In this document: piece by piece, positions 25,628-33,650 of the stretch
How the letters are laid out: each line of letters opens with the position of its first letter
Position numbering within the stretch: the first letter of the stretch is position 1
Made by a program: the position numbers and the translations under genes
Assembly: GCF_018531495.1 (NCBI RefSeq)
Contig: NZ_JAHDTI010000024.1
Location: 62,001-126,000, forward strand
Origin: Nonomuraea sediminis
Lineage (GTDB): Bacteria; Actinomycetota; Actinomycetes; Streptosporangiales; Streptosporangiaceae
Direction of reading: 5' to 3'
Length of the DNA: 64,000 nucleotides
Notes under the pieces: model-generated
Told to the model about the DNA's origin: nothing
The model's input: only the letters and a program-made list of their open reading frames with translations
Databases searched by the model: none

Positions 25628-26443
25628 ATGGATAAAGCAATGCAGCCCCCGGCCGATACCCAAGGCGCCCAGCCGAAAGGCTTCGTCGCGAAGCTCCTCG
25701 CAGACCGTCACTCCGTTCCGCTCTCCATCGCACTGCACCTGGTGCCCGGCGCGGTCATCGTCGCCGTGTACGCGTTCATCGCCGCCCCTCTGGTCCGGGC
25801 GATAGCCTTCCCGATCTTCCTGGCCTGGGCCATCGCCCTCGCTGTTGTGCTCTTCCCGCTCCAGCTATTCCTGCTGTGGCTGGGCAAGAAGCAGACCGGC
25901 CGCTTCACGATGAAGGGCGTCGTCCGCTACCGCGACAAGCCGGTCTCGCGCGGCAAGGTCTTCTGGCTCGGGGCCGCGTGCCTGGTGTGGATGACCGTGG
26001 TCTCGCTCTCGCTGACCCGGCTGGACAACATCGTCTACGACTGGTTCTTCACCTGGGTGGACTACCAGGGCGCCGGCCCCGACGGCAACGCCTACCTCCA
26101 GGGCTACTCGCACGAGCTGGTGCTCACCACGCTGCTCATCTGCGCACCGTTCACCGGCTTCACCCTGCCCCTGCTCGAGGAGTACTACTTCCGCGGCTTC
26201 CTGCTGCCCCGCCTCCCGCAGCTCGGCAAGTGGGCCCCGTTCTTCAACACCTTCTTCTTCTCGGTGTACCACTTCTGGGCCCCTTGGACGGTCCTGTCGA
26301 AGCTCGTCTTCCTCTACCCGGGCGTCTGGCTGGCCTGGAAGAAGCAGGACATCCGCATCTCGATCGCCATGCACCCCGGCTCGGCGCTGCTGATGACCGT
26401 GGTCGGCGTCATCGCCCTCGCCTCCGGCGCCTACTCAATGTAA
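25628..26443 (+). CDS. CPBP family intramembrane metalloprotease
   Basis: A 271-residue membrane protein of the CAAX/CPBP (Abi) glutamic-type protease family. Family motif 1 is 'EEYYFRG' (E184, E185, R189), motif 2 is 'FFFSVYHFW' (H215), and the later His is in 'IAMHPG' (H249). These residues form the active site within the membrane. About seven hydrophobic segments are visible. Family members cleave or process membrane proteins and peptides, including bacteriocin immunity roles. ATG at 25628; another M at codon 5. It stands alone, followed by about 1 kb without genes. Confidence 0.88.
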   Translation: MDKAMQPPADTQGAQPKGFVAKLLADRHSVPLSIALHLVPGAVIVAVYAFIAAPLVRAIAFPIFLAWAIALAVVLFPLQLFLLWLGKKQTGRFTMKGVVRYRDKPVSRGKVFWLGAACLVWMTVVSLSLTRLDNIVYDWFFTWVDYQGAGPDGNAYLQGYSHELVLTTLLICAPFTGFTLPLLEEYYFRGFLLPRLPQLGKWAPFFNTFFFSVYHFWAPWTVLSKLVFLYPGVWLAWKKQDIRISIAMHPGSALLMTVVGVIALASGAYSM

Positions 26444-26672
26444 GACCGCCCGAAACGAGGGGTACCGGCCGCCGGCCGAGGGCAGGCTGTTCCGCTCCGG
26501 AGCGGGCCGCAAGCGCGCCGAGCAGGTCGACCAGCTCGGTCAAGGCGTCCGAGAGACCATCCTGCAACGACTGGAACTACTCGATCCCACTACCGGGCAA
26601 CCCGCCCCAGACCCCTGCTGACATGACTTGTCGCCGCACACTGTCCTTGTCGCGCAACAACCGGACACGAAA

Positions 26673-26696
26673 AACCCCGGCGTTATGGCCGGGGTT
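26673..26696. terminator. Hairpin in the gene-poor region
   Basis: AACCCCGGC-gttatg-GCCGGGGTT forms a 9-bp stem. It lies 230 bp after the CPBP gene in a region without other genes. It may end that transcript or be left from a lost element. Confidence 0.5.
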
Positions 26697-26770
26697 GCCC
26701 GCGTATCGGTGTCGATACCTAATGACTTCCAAGCCCCTCGGTGAACGCCGGAAGAGGCTGTTTCACTCTG

Positions 26771-26922
26771 CTGACGTCTCGACTCGAACTGGAGCACTGA
26801 CTCCTCATCGCAGGCCGTGCGCAGGAGGGCGGACTGGTGCCGAGGGGGCTTCCTTCCCTGCTGACGTGTACTTTCAACCCGGAGCGGCGACTCCCATACA
26901 GAGGCAGTGCGCAGCAGGGCGG
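26771..26922. repeat. Diverged tandem repeat, two copies with a 90-bp period
   Basis: Positions 26771-26832 and 26861-26922 match at 43 of 62 bases without gaps. The ends are best conserved: CTGACGT at the left, and GTGCGCAG-AGGGCGG at the right. A possible weaker third copy precedes them. The copies are too long and too diverged for a normal CRISPR repeat. Confidence 0.5.
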
Positions 26923-27406
26923 GGCTCACGGTGGGGGGCGTCGGTCCGTACCGAGAGAACGCCTGTGTCGATACCGGGCCTGGAGCCCTCTGCTAAGGTC
27001 GGCGCCTCGGTTGGGCTCCGCCACCACCCTGGCCGAGCGGCTCACCGGAGTAGGCGTGACCGCGGCCATGTATCGACGATGCAGACTTCCTGTGTGGCAC
27101 GGCCGCTGATCGCTGAAGGTTTCCCACGTTTCACTGTCATGAAATCGGCGCTTAGTGCCGACTACCCGCCGGTCCGAATCTGGGGGTGTGGGTGCAGCCC
27201 TTACCGAATTGCGGCGTTGACAGTGTGGCGAGATGTTTGTCCCCGAACGCTGTTTCGGGATAAAGGGCAGATCGTGCTGTTGTCATCGGTCAGGCGCGCG
27301 GTCTTCGAGATTGATCAACGACTGCGCTACCTCCGATGAGAATCCGCAAGGTCTGGCGAGGTCCTGTCTCGTTGAACTGAGGACATGAAACCTCCCAGAG
27401 CTGCGG
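26923..27406. other. Gene-free stretch
   Basis: Reading frames cross this stretch but none has a plausible start, ribosome-binding site or recognisable product. The base composition drops after 27100. TGTCGATACC occurs at about 26708 and again at about 26966. Confidence 0.35.
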
Positions 27407-27440
27407 TGCCTCAGAATGGATGAGACGAATTGATGAGGCA
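27407..27440 (-). terminator. Possible terminator after the nucleotidyltransferase gene
   Basis: TGCCTCA and TGAGGCA form a 7-bp inverted repeat around 20 bases, one base beyond the stop of the minus-strand gene. There is no T-tract, so support is weak. Confidence 0.3.
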
Positions 27441-27441
27441 G

Positions 27442-28164
27442 TCAGCTGAGAGTTTCCTCCACGAGATCGAGGTAAGCGCGCCCGGCGGCGACGCTGTCGG
27501 GCAGGCCGAGCGCCGTGAATCCGCCGAGTAGCTGACGCAAAGTGGCGAGCTGATCCTTCCAGGAGGCGTCAGGCGCATGGGGGCCGCCGATGAACTCGAT
27601 CATCTGGGCCGCGTCTGGTGAGCGGCGGGCGATCCGCTTGCCCGCGATCGGGACAAGCGCGAGCTGCAATGCTCGATGGTCCGTGGGGCCTTTGGGGGTC
27701 GCCTGCTCGTGGTCGCCGGCGCTGAGATGCTCGGAGAAGGTGGCCGACAGTCGGCCGAAGCCTCGCCGGTCGAAGATGACAGCACAGTCGGCAGCCCAGC
27801 TCGCCTGCGAGATCGGGTGGATGTGCCAATCGACCCAGAGCGGAAGTCCATCAATGAGGTACTGGCCACTGACCGCTCTGGTGCCCCGAGGGCCGTTGTG
27901 GCGGGCATCGAAGGCGACCGCCAGTTCTCCGGGACCGCACGGAAGACGGCCGGGTGCCGCGTAGTCGTGGATGCATGCGTCATCTACGACGACGAGCAGG
28001 TCGATGTCGCTCCAGTCGTCGGCCTGGCCGGTTCCGAGAGAGCCGACCAGGCCGGCACCGGCTACCACCGGATCGTCGTGGAGGTTGCCGGTTACGGCGC
28101 TGAGCCAACGGGACCGGATGTCAGCGAGACGGGGAGCTGGTGGCCCAGTGCTTTTGGCGCTCAT
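27442..28164 (-). CDS. Nucleotidyltransferase domain protein
   Basis: A 240-residue protein with a clear polymerase-beta-like nucleotidyltransferase active site: 'GLVGSLGTGQADDWSDIDLL' (about 38-57), which gives the G-S...SD-D pattern for two metal-binding Asp residues, with a third Asp expected in 'LWVDWHIHP' (about 112). The family includes aminoglycoside adenylyltransferases and toxin-antitoxin AMP-transferases. This one resembles the aminoglycoside-type single proteins, but the substrate is uncertain. The ATG at 28164 is clear. It has no operon partner. Confidence 0.8.
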   Translation of the reverse strand: MSAKSTGPPAPRLADIRSRWLSAVTGNLHDDPVVAGAGLVGSLGTGQADDWSDIDLLVVVDDACIHDYAAPGRLPCGPGELAVAFDARHNGPRGTRAVSGQYLIDGLPLWVDWHIHPISQASWAADCAVIFDRRGFGRLSATFSEHLSAGDHEQATPKGPTDHRALQLALVPIAGKRIARRSPDAAQMIEFIGGPHAPDASWKDQLATLRQLLGGFTALGLPDSVAAGRAYLDLVEETLS

Positions 28165-28539
28165 CGAGACGGATCGTAGTCCGGATCAGTGCCTCAACAG
28201 GATGAGACGACGCCGGATACCTCGAATGAGTGGGGCTGCCTCGACCTCAACGAGACAGGACACACCAGCTGGTGAGCCATGCTGCTTCCCCATAGGTTCC
28301 GGGAACCGGCATTCCCGCTGGTAAACGGCCAGTAGAGCGGTGCTCCGCGCCAAGGCTAAGCGGCGGCTCGCCGTACCTTCGGGAGTTCCGGGCCATGTCA
28401 GTGGCGGCATCAGGGCGGTGACAGCCCGGTATCAGAGCGGTCGGCGAAGGTAGACGCCATGAACGGTTCAGCGATCGCGGCCTCGGGGCCGCGAACTGGG
28501 CCACACCGAACTCGAAACAACGCAGCACAGGAGCACATG
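28165..28539. other. Gap upstream of the DUF4097 gene
   Basis: No gene is supported. The region must carry the promoters for the nucleotidyltransferase (leftward) and for the DUF4097 gene (rightward). AGGAG at 28529-28533 is the ribosome-binding site of the latter. Confidence 0.3.
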
Positions 28540-29205
28540 ATGCAGAAGTTCGACACCCCCGCCGCGATCTCCGCCGTCCTGAACATCCCCGCCGGGCGCG
28601 TTCAGTTCATCGCCGCCGACCGGGCTGACACCGTGGTCGAGGTCGTGCCCGCGAATGCCTCCAAGAGCCGCGATGTGAAGGCGGCCGAGCAGACCACGGT
28701 GGCGTACGCCGACGGTGTGCTGCGGATCGAGAGTGCCGAGGCGAAGAACCAGTACTTCGGCCCGTCCGGATCCATCGAGGTGACGGTCCAGCTGCCCGCC
28801 GGCTCCCGCGTCGAGGCCAAGGCGGCCAGTGCTGAACTGCGGACTGTCGGCCGTCTGGGCGATGTCGCCTTCGAGGGCGCCTACAGCCAGATCAAGATCG
28901 ATGAGGTCGCGAGCGTCCGGCTCACCGCGGTCGACGGCGATGTCGAGGTCGGCCGGCTGGGCGGGTCCGCGGAGATCAGCACCTCCCGGGGTGACATCCG
29001 GATCGCCGAGGCCGCGGGCGGCACGGTCGTGCTCAGCACCCAGTCCGGCGACATCTCGATCGTCGCCGCCGCCGGTGTCTCGGCGGCCCTGGACGCCGGC
29101 ACCAGCTACGGCCGCATCACCAACGCCCTGAAGAACGACGGGACCACCGAGCTCGACATCCGCGCCACCACCTCCAACGGCGACATCACCGCCCGCAGCC
29201 TGTGA
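28540..29205 (+). CDS. DUF4097 family beta-strand repeat protein
   Basis: A 221-residue protein made of short beta-strand repeats with the D-G-D/S-G-D pattern of DUF4097 ('LTAVDGDVEVGRLGGSAEIS', 'TSRGDIRIAEAAGG', 'STQSGDISIVAAAG', 'TTSNGDITARSL'). This predicts a right-handed beta-helix. There is no signal peptide or TM helix, so this member appears cytoplasmic. In actinomycetes such genes often lie near TetR or PadR regulators and ABC transporters, but none is here. Two ATGs are possible; 28540 has the better spacing to AGGAG. A strong terminator follows. Confidence 0.8.
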   Translation: MQKFDTPAAISAVLNIPAGRVQFIAADRADTVVEVVPANASKSRDVKAAEQTTVAYADGVLRIESAEAKNQYFGPSGSIEVTVQLPAGSRVEAKAASAELRTVGRLGDVAFEGAYSQIKIDEVASVRLTAVDGDVEVGRLGGSAEISTSRGDIRIAEAAGGTVVLSTQSGDISIVAAAGVSAALDAGTSYGRITNALKNDGTTELDIRATTSNGDITARSL

Positions 29206-29248
29206 CCCGCAGCCTCCAAAGCAGAGGTAGCCCAAGCCCGGTGACGAC

Positions 29249-29286
29249 GAACGGCCCCGGTCCATCCATGTGGACCGAGGCCGTTC
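29249..29286 (+). terminator. Terminator after the DUF4097 gene
   Basis: GAACGGCC-C-CGGTCCA pairs with TGGACCG-A-GGCCGTTC around a six-base loop (15 pairs, one mismatch), 43 bases after the stop codon. Confidence 0.75.
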
Positions 29287-29330
29287 TAGGAGGACGGCCG
29301 GAGTACGCCAGCAGGACACTGCAGAGCGGG

Positions 29331-29369
29331 GCGATGTACCGGATAAGGGGCTGATATCGCGTACATCGC
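29331..29369. repeat. Spaced inverted repeat
   Basis: GCGATGTAC and GTACATCGC are perfect 9-bp arms separated by 21 bases, in a region without genes about 160 bp before the SRPBCC gene. It may be a regulator site or a scar of a mobile element. Confidence 0.4.
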
Positions 29370-29530
29370 CGACGTCACGGTGTCATTGATCAGCAGCGGA
29401 GTGAAGACGACAGCCGCGCGACTCGGGCGCGCTATCCGGTACAGCCCTAAAGGTCCCAGGAAGAAGAGCGTAAAAGCCGGGGGCGAAGGCGGAACCACTT
29501 CAGAGAAACGACGAGAGAGGGACCACGGAC

Positions 29531-29965
29531 ATGTCGACGCCCACCGTGCGGTACGAGCTGGACCGCGGCTTCGATGCCCCGTGTGAGGACGGCTACAAGG
29601 CATGGACCGACCCTGAGCGCTTTGTCCGCTGGTTCGGGCCGCGCGCCTACGCCACCCCGGCCGAGCGGGTGCATCTGGACGTGCGCCCCGGTGGGCGGTG
29701 GGAGGCGACGCTGGTGTCGGGCGACGGGTTTGAGGTGACGCTGCAGGGCATCTTCCGCGAGGTGCGGGTGCCCGAGCGGCTCGTGTTCACCACCGGCGAC
29801 CCCGACGGCCCCGCCTCAGTGGTGACGGTTGAGTTCACGACCGCTGGCACGGGCACCCACGTGCGCTTCCACCAGTACGGCGTCAACACCACGCAGGAGC
29901 ACGCCGAGGGCGCCCGCGTCGGTTGGATCGAGTTCGTCGACCGCCTGGCCGAAGAGGTGGCCTAG
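29531..29965 (+). CDS. SRPBCC (AHSA1/CalC-like) domain protein
   Basis: A 144-residue START-like hydrophobic-pocket protein. The N-terminus 'YELDRGFDAPCEDGYKAWTD' and 'RFVRWFGP', the middle 'GGRWEATLVSGDGFEVTLQG' and 'FREVRVPERLVFT', and the C-terminal helix 'GWIEFVDRLAEEVA' are typical of the AHSA1 branch. These small cytoplasmic proteins bind lipids or drugs or act as cyclases. The ATG at 29531 follows GAGAGGGA. ArsR-type regulators often accompany this family, but none is present here. Confidence 0.85.
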   Translation: MSTPTVRYELDRGFDAPCEDGYKAWTDPERFVRWFGPRAYATPAERVHLDVRPGGRWEATLVSGDGFEVTLQGIFREVRVPERLVFTTGDPDGPASVVTVEFTTAGTGTHVRFHQYGVNTTQEHAEGARVGWIEFVDRLAEEVA

Positions 29966-30948
29966 CCGATGCTGGCCTTGGGGAACATGGCCTGCCGGTA
30001 CGGTCGGCCCCACCAGCCGCCATCTGTGGCGTCTCGGGTGGTGGCGCAGGTGATCGGGTAACGGATTTGGAAGCGGCAGGTGAGGCTGACCTGCACTACG
30101 CCCTACCTCTGTCAGTGGTGCGAGCTTCCCATAGCGTCAGCGCTTTCCCCTGGAGATGCTGCGGCGCGAGCGCCCCGGCACTCGCAGCCGGTCCATCTCG
30201 CAGCGCGGCGAGGTTTGTGGTGAGGGCAGTCCCGCAGACCAGCAGCACCGGCGCCAATCCTGCGGCCACCACCGCCACTCCGCCCATGAGCTCACCCAGA
30301 GGGATCCCAACCATGGCCAACGCGTCTTGAGGGGGTTGACCCGGCTGAACAGGCGCTGCGGAACTCGTCGTAGGAGTCCCCGTAGTCTTGGATACCGGCG
30401 ATCTTGGCAACGGCTGCGCCGCTGGGTCGGGTGTGCCGCATGGTGGTGCGCGGGTTCTTGTGCCGGGTCGGGGGTCGATACTGGTGGGCTCGCCTATTCG
30501 ACTGGGGAACTGCGGCGGGTGGTTCTTCATCCCCAACGGGACGCTCTCTCGATCTCCCCGAACCAGCAGGATTCAGGGTCTCAGGTGTCCAGTCCCCGGA
30601 TGGAATGCCCGAGTGCCACAGGGATCTGGCTGTCTGTTCTTCATGGATCGCTGGGGCGTCGGTCGCGTCCGCGCTCGGTGTTCCGGTCGGTGATCAGGGC
30701 TTCGATGCCGGTGGTGTGCGTGCTGTGGCTGCTCGCCGTAGGGCTGCATCGAGCGTGGATGTCGGGAGATCCGCGATGACGGGGGCCGCGGCCGTGTTCG
30801 CTGTCACGAGCGCCGCATCTACGAGCAGCGGCACGATCGCTGACGAGAGCTGGGGCACCAGCCGTGGAGGATGTCGAGAATGCGGTGCCGGCTCCGTCCC
30901 AGGGACACCAGCGGCCACGAACCGGCCGCGTGATGAAGGAGGCCCAGC
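29966..30948. other. About 1 kb of decayed sequence
   Basis: No intact gene is supported. It contains the MFS-like remnant listed separately. The minus strand around 30830-30700 reads 'VDAALVTANTAAAPVIADLP', which may be another broken gene. Plus-strand frames from 30404 to 30952 are open but low in information. GAAGGAGG at the right end belongs to the VOC gene. Confidence 0.35.
30177..30326 (-). pseudogene. Possible MFS transporter C-terminal remnant
   Basis: The minus strand encodes 'MVGIPLGELMGGVAVVAAGL' and 'APVLLVCGTALTTNLAAL'. This resembles the last two helices of a drug-type MFS transporter ('G-PLG-LLGG...G..PALLV'). The rest of a transporter is absent on both sides. Confidence 0.35.
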
Positions 30949-31398
30949 ATGACGATCCAGCGGATGGACAACGTTCTCATCGTTGTCGACGACCTTGACG
31001 CGGCCATCGCCTTCTTCGTCGAGCTTGGCATGGAGCTGGAGGGCAGGGCGCCGATCGAGGGGCGTTGGGCGGAGCAGGCGGAGCGTGTCATCGGGCTCAA
31101 CGGCGTTCGGCAGGAGGTCGCGATGCTGCGGATCCCGGGCGGCGTCGGCGGCATCGAGCTGGCGATGTTCCACACGCCGAAGGCGATCAGCGCTGAGCCG
31201 AAGGACGCGCCGGCGAACATGCTGGGCATTCGCCGCGTCATGTTCGTCGTCGACGACATCGAGGACGTCGTTGCCCGCCTGCGCCGCCACGGTGCCGAAC
31301 TCGTCGGCACATTGGAGCAGTACGAGGACAGCTACCGGCTCTGCTATATCCGCGGCCCTGAGGGCATCATCGTCGGACTGGCCCAGCAGCTCGGCTGA
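30949..31398 (+). CDS. VOC family (glyoxalase-like) protein
   Basis: A 149-residue vicinal-oxygen-chelate protein with two beta-alpha-beta-beta-beta halves: 'MDNVLIVVDDLDAAIAFFVE' at the start, and 'GIRRVMFVVDDIEDVVARLR' near residue 85, ending in 'YIRGPEGIIVGLAQQLG'. VOC proteins bind a divalent metal and act as lyases, dioxygenases or resistance proteins. An E near 'GGIELAMFH' and the last 'PEGIIV' Glu are likely metal ligands. AAGGAGG lies nine bases before the ATG. The neighbours are other small enzymes of uncertain role. Confidence 0.88.
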   Translation: MTIQRMDNVLIVVDDLDAAIAFFVELGMELEGRAPIEGRWAEQAERVIGLNGVRQEVAMLRIPGGVGGIELAMFHTPKAISAEPKDAPANMLGIRRVMFVVDDIEDVVARLRRHGAELVGTLEQYEDSYRLCYIRGPEGIIVGLAQQLG

Positions 31399-31575
31399 CG
31401 GTCCGTCGCGGCCGACCTGAGACCAACCAGCGCAATCCGACTCGTGTTCCGCACCTCTAGCGGGAGGTCGCCGCGGGATTACTCGGATCTGCCGTCGGAG
31501 ACGTTCCCGCCCATCAGTCACCCACCGTCGAGCGGGGGAGCCCGGTGGAAGGTTAGGCGGATCAAGAAAACAATC

Positions 31576-32091
31576 ATGGGAGATATGACCGTGCTCACGA
31601 ACGAGATCACCGAGGTTCTGAACCGGCCCCTCAGCCGGGAACTGCTGGCCCGCGACGTGACCCGCCTGGCCTATGTCGCAAAGGACGGCACACCCCGCAA
31701 TATCCCGATCATCTTTGCCTGGAACGGCTCGGAGATCGTCATGTGCACTCCGAAGAACGCTCCGAAGCTCCAGGCCTTGAGCGAGAACCCGATGGTCGCC
31801 ATGACGATCGACACCGAGGCGCACCCGCCGAAGATCTTGCTCGTCCGCGGCCGTGCCGAGCTGGACTTCGTCGATGGCATCCCGGACGAATATCTCCAGA
31901 CGACCAGCACCTACGAGATGACGCCCGAGCAACGGGTTGAGTGGGAGGCGGAGGTGCGTTCCCTCTACCAGGACGGCATGGTCCGGATCGTCGTGACCCC
32001 GACCTGGGCGAAGCTGATCGACTTCGAGACGACCCTGCCGAGTCCGGTCGAGGAATTGATCCGGCAGCGGGAGGAGCGTCAGCGCGCCTGA
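31576..32091 (+). CDS. Pyridoxamine 5'-phosphate oxidase-like flavin/F420-binding protein
   Basis: A 171-residue split-barrel protein of the PNPOx-like group. The fold is shown by 'DVTRLAYVAKDGTPRNIPII', 'MCTPKNAPKLQALSENPMVA' and 'VRGRAELDFVDGIPDEY'. Actinobacterial members bind FMN or F420 and reduce small molecules; the cofactor cannot be decided here. ATGs at 31576 and 31585 are both possible; neither has an ideal ribosome-binding site. It lies between the VOC and DHFR-like genes in the same direction, but the gaps of 177 and 326 bp argue against a tight operon. Confidence 0.82.
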   Translation: MGDMTVLTNEITEVLNRPLSRELLARDVTRLAYVAKDGTPRNIPIIFAWNGSEIVMCTPKNAPKLQALSENPMVAMTIDTEAHPPKILLVRGRAELDFVDGIPDEYLQTTSTYEMTPEQRVEWEAEVRSLYQDGMVRIVVTPTWAKLIDFETTLPSPVEELIRQREERQRA

Positions 32092-32318
32092 GCGGCGTGA
32101 GGTCGCTCGCAGTACGCGGACAAGGCCGGCCGCACCGGGTGCCGATCGAGAAGCGGCGACCCGACGCGGCTGGTTCTGGGGCACCACCGAGTCCTTGGCG
32201 CGCCATGGACGCGAAGTGGCTCTCCCCGTGCCCGTTTGTGGCCGCCTCGGAGTGCGCGGATTCGTTGAAGTCCGCCAGGAGGTAGAGGTCGAGAACCCGC
32301 GCGCGGTTTCGTCCCCGA

Positions 32319-32415
32319 AAAGAAGAACCGCTCCAATTCCTCCGGCGCCGGATCCGTCACGAAGGCTTCGTACCGGCGGATCTGCTCAGCCGACAGATAC
32401 TCGAAAGGACACAGT
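32319..32415 (-). mobile_element. Tn3 family transposase N-terminal remnant
   Basis: The minus strand reads 'FEYLSAEQIRRYEAFVTDPA' and then 'PEELERFF'. This is the N-terminal DUF4158 domain of Tn3-type TnpA. Downstream the frame breaks down. The rest of 32092-32318 holds no supported gene; a minus-strand stretch reading 'DLYLLADFNESAHSEAA' is unrecognised. Confidence 0.6.
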
Positions 32416-32417
32416 CA

Positions 32418-32987
32418 GTGATGCGAAAGCTCATAGTCCAGCAGTGGGTTACCGTCGACAACATCGCCGCGGAGGAGGACGGCGGGCTCAGCTTCGTGTC
32501 AGGGGAGCCCTTTTCCGAGACCACCGACCCTGCGTTCAAGGCAAGCGTGATGGGGTTCATCGACGCGGTCGACACGCTGATTCTCGGCGCGAACACCTAC
32601 GCCCAGGCCAAGGGCTACTGGCCGTACGCCGGCGAGCAGGGCGAGTACGGCGAGAAGCTCAACAACCTCACCAAGTTCGTCGCCTCGTCGAAGCTGGATG
32701 ACGCCCCCTGGGGCGACTTTCCCGCCGCGACCGTGACGCGCGACCCGGCCGCCACCATCCGGGAGCTCAAGGAGCAGAGCGGCAAGGACATCTGGCTGTG
32801 GGGGAGCTTGAAACTCATGCACTCCCTGCTGGACGCCGGCATCGTCGACGAGATCACCCTGCTCGTCTGCCCGGCGTCACGCGGGAAGGGAACGCGCATT
32901 TTCGAGGATCGGCAAGACCTGAAGCTGATCGAGGCCACCTCGTTCGAAAACGGCGTGGCAGTTCTTCGCTACGAGATCAAGAAATAA
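32418..32987 (+). CDS. Dihydrofolate reductase family protein (RibD C-terminal-like)
   Basis: A 189-residue protein of the DHFR/RibD C-terminal superfamily. It shows the N-terminal strand 'KLIVQQWVTVDNIAAEEDGG', the NADPH-site pattern 'DTLILGANTYAQAKGYWP', and the C-terminal 'KDIWLWGSLKLMHSLLDAGI' with 'VDEITLLVCPASRGKGTRIF'. Single-domain members are probably NADPH-dependent reductases and do not replace true DHFR. GTG at 32418 or ATG at 32421 after AAAGGA. The upstream Tn3 scrap ends almost at its start, so the gene may have arrived with, or been exposed by, a transposon. Confidence 0.85.
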   Translation: MMRKLIVQQWVTVDNIAAEEDGGLSFVSGEPFSETTDPAFKASVMGFIDAVDTLILGANTYAQAKGYWPYAGEQGEYGEKLNNLTKFVASSKLDDAPWGDFPAATVTRDPAATIRELKEQSGKDIWLWGSLKLMHSLLDAGIVDEITLLVCPASRGKGTRIFEDRQDLKLIEATSFENGVAVLRYEIKK

Positions 32988-33066
32988 GCGGGAAGTCCGC
33001 ACTTTTGAAGAATCGGAGGCCGGCGATGCTGCTCGTTTGGGCATCGGCCGGCGTCCGCTCTCGTGA

Positions 33067-33252
33067 GGCCTCCAAGGAAGCCCAGTGCGTGCCGGTGCGC
33101 GAGCGCGGCCCCTCATACGGCCAGCGCAGATTGGCCTCGTTCCAGGCGTGCAGCCAGGGCTGATCGTCGTCGGAGCGGCGGGCGAACGTGTGGTCGTAGA
33201 CCAGGAAGTGGCCCTTGTCTTTGCGGATCTCCTCGGGCGCGCGCCATGGGGT
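33067..33252 (-). pseudogene. Unrecognised protein remnant
   Basis: The minus strand encodes 'PWRAPEEIRKDKGHFLVYDH' and 'WLHAWNEANLRWPYEGPRSR'. This has real protein-like composition, but it has no start codon context and the frame upstream becomes low quality. I do not know the family. Confidence 0.3.
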
Positions 33253-33326
33253 TGATGATGCTGGGCCGGTTGGTGGGGGAGAGGCCATGGGTCGCGGGGT
33301 GGAGGGCGACGCGCCGGGCAGTCCTC

Positions 33327-33650
33327 GGGAGTTCGGATGGGCGAGATTCGACGGATCACCTGGTGGCCGATGCTCCCGGGGCGGTCGACTACTTCCTGTT
33401 TGAAGACGACTACGACACTGAATGGCGCATCCCGATGGTTCCCGCCACCGGCTAGCTCGATGCCCCTGCGCGGCTGGGGTACGCGCTCGCCCTGGCAATC
33501 GAAGGCGGAGAGCCCCATGCCAGCAGCACCTGGTCCGGGTCCGGGCGCTGGATGGCATGGGTGGATGACTCTGTACTTCCAGAGGGGCTTCGGCGCGGCC
33601 AGGTCCGCGCGGGACCGGTGTGGGCCTGGCTGAGCTGGGCGGGTGGCTAG
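33327..33650 (+). pseudogene. Unrecognised short gene with an in-frame stop
   Basis: One frame reads 'HLVADAPGAVDYFLFEDDYD' and 'TEWRIPMVPATG', then a TAG at 33453-33455, and continues in the same frame as 'LDAPARLGYALALAIEGGEP' to a TAG at 33648. Codon use fits a coding frame on both sides of the stop. The family is unknown, and the region 32988-33646 otherwise holds only another fragment on the opposite strand. Confidence 0.35.

Noticed and set aside
26771..26922. CRISPR array
   Set aside because: Only two units, 69% identical, with a 90-bp period and no cas genes nearby; direct repeats in arrays are nearly identical and shorter.
25876..27339. Large plus-strand open frame running out of the CPBP gene
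   Set aside because: The first half is an out-of-frame shadow of the protease gene and the second half crosses the repeat region; no domain and no start signal.
30694..32187. 497-codon minus-strand open frame
   Set aside because: It is antisense to the VOC and PNPOx-like genes and shows no recognisable domain or start signal.
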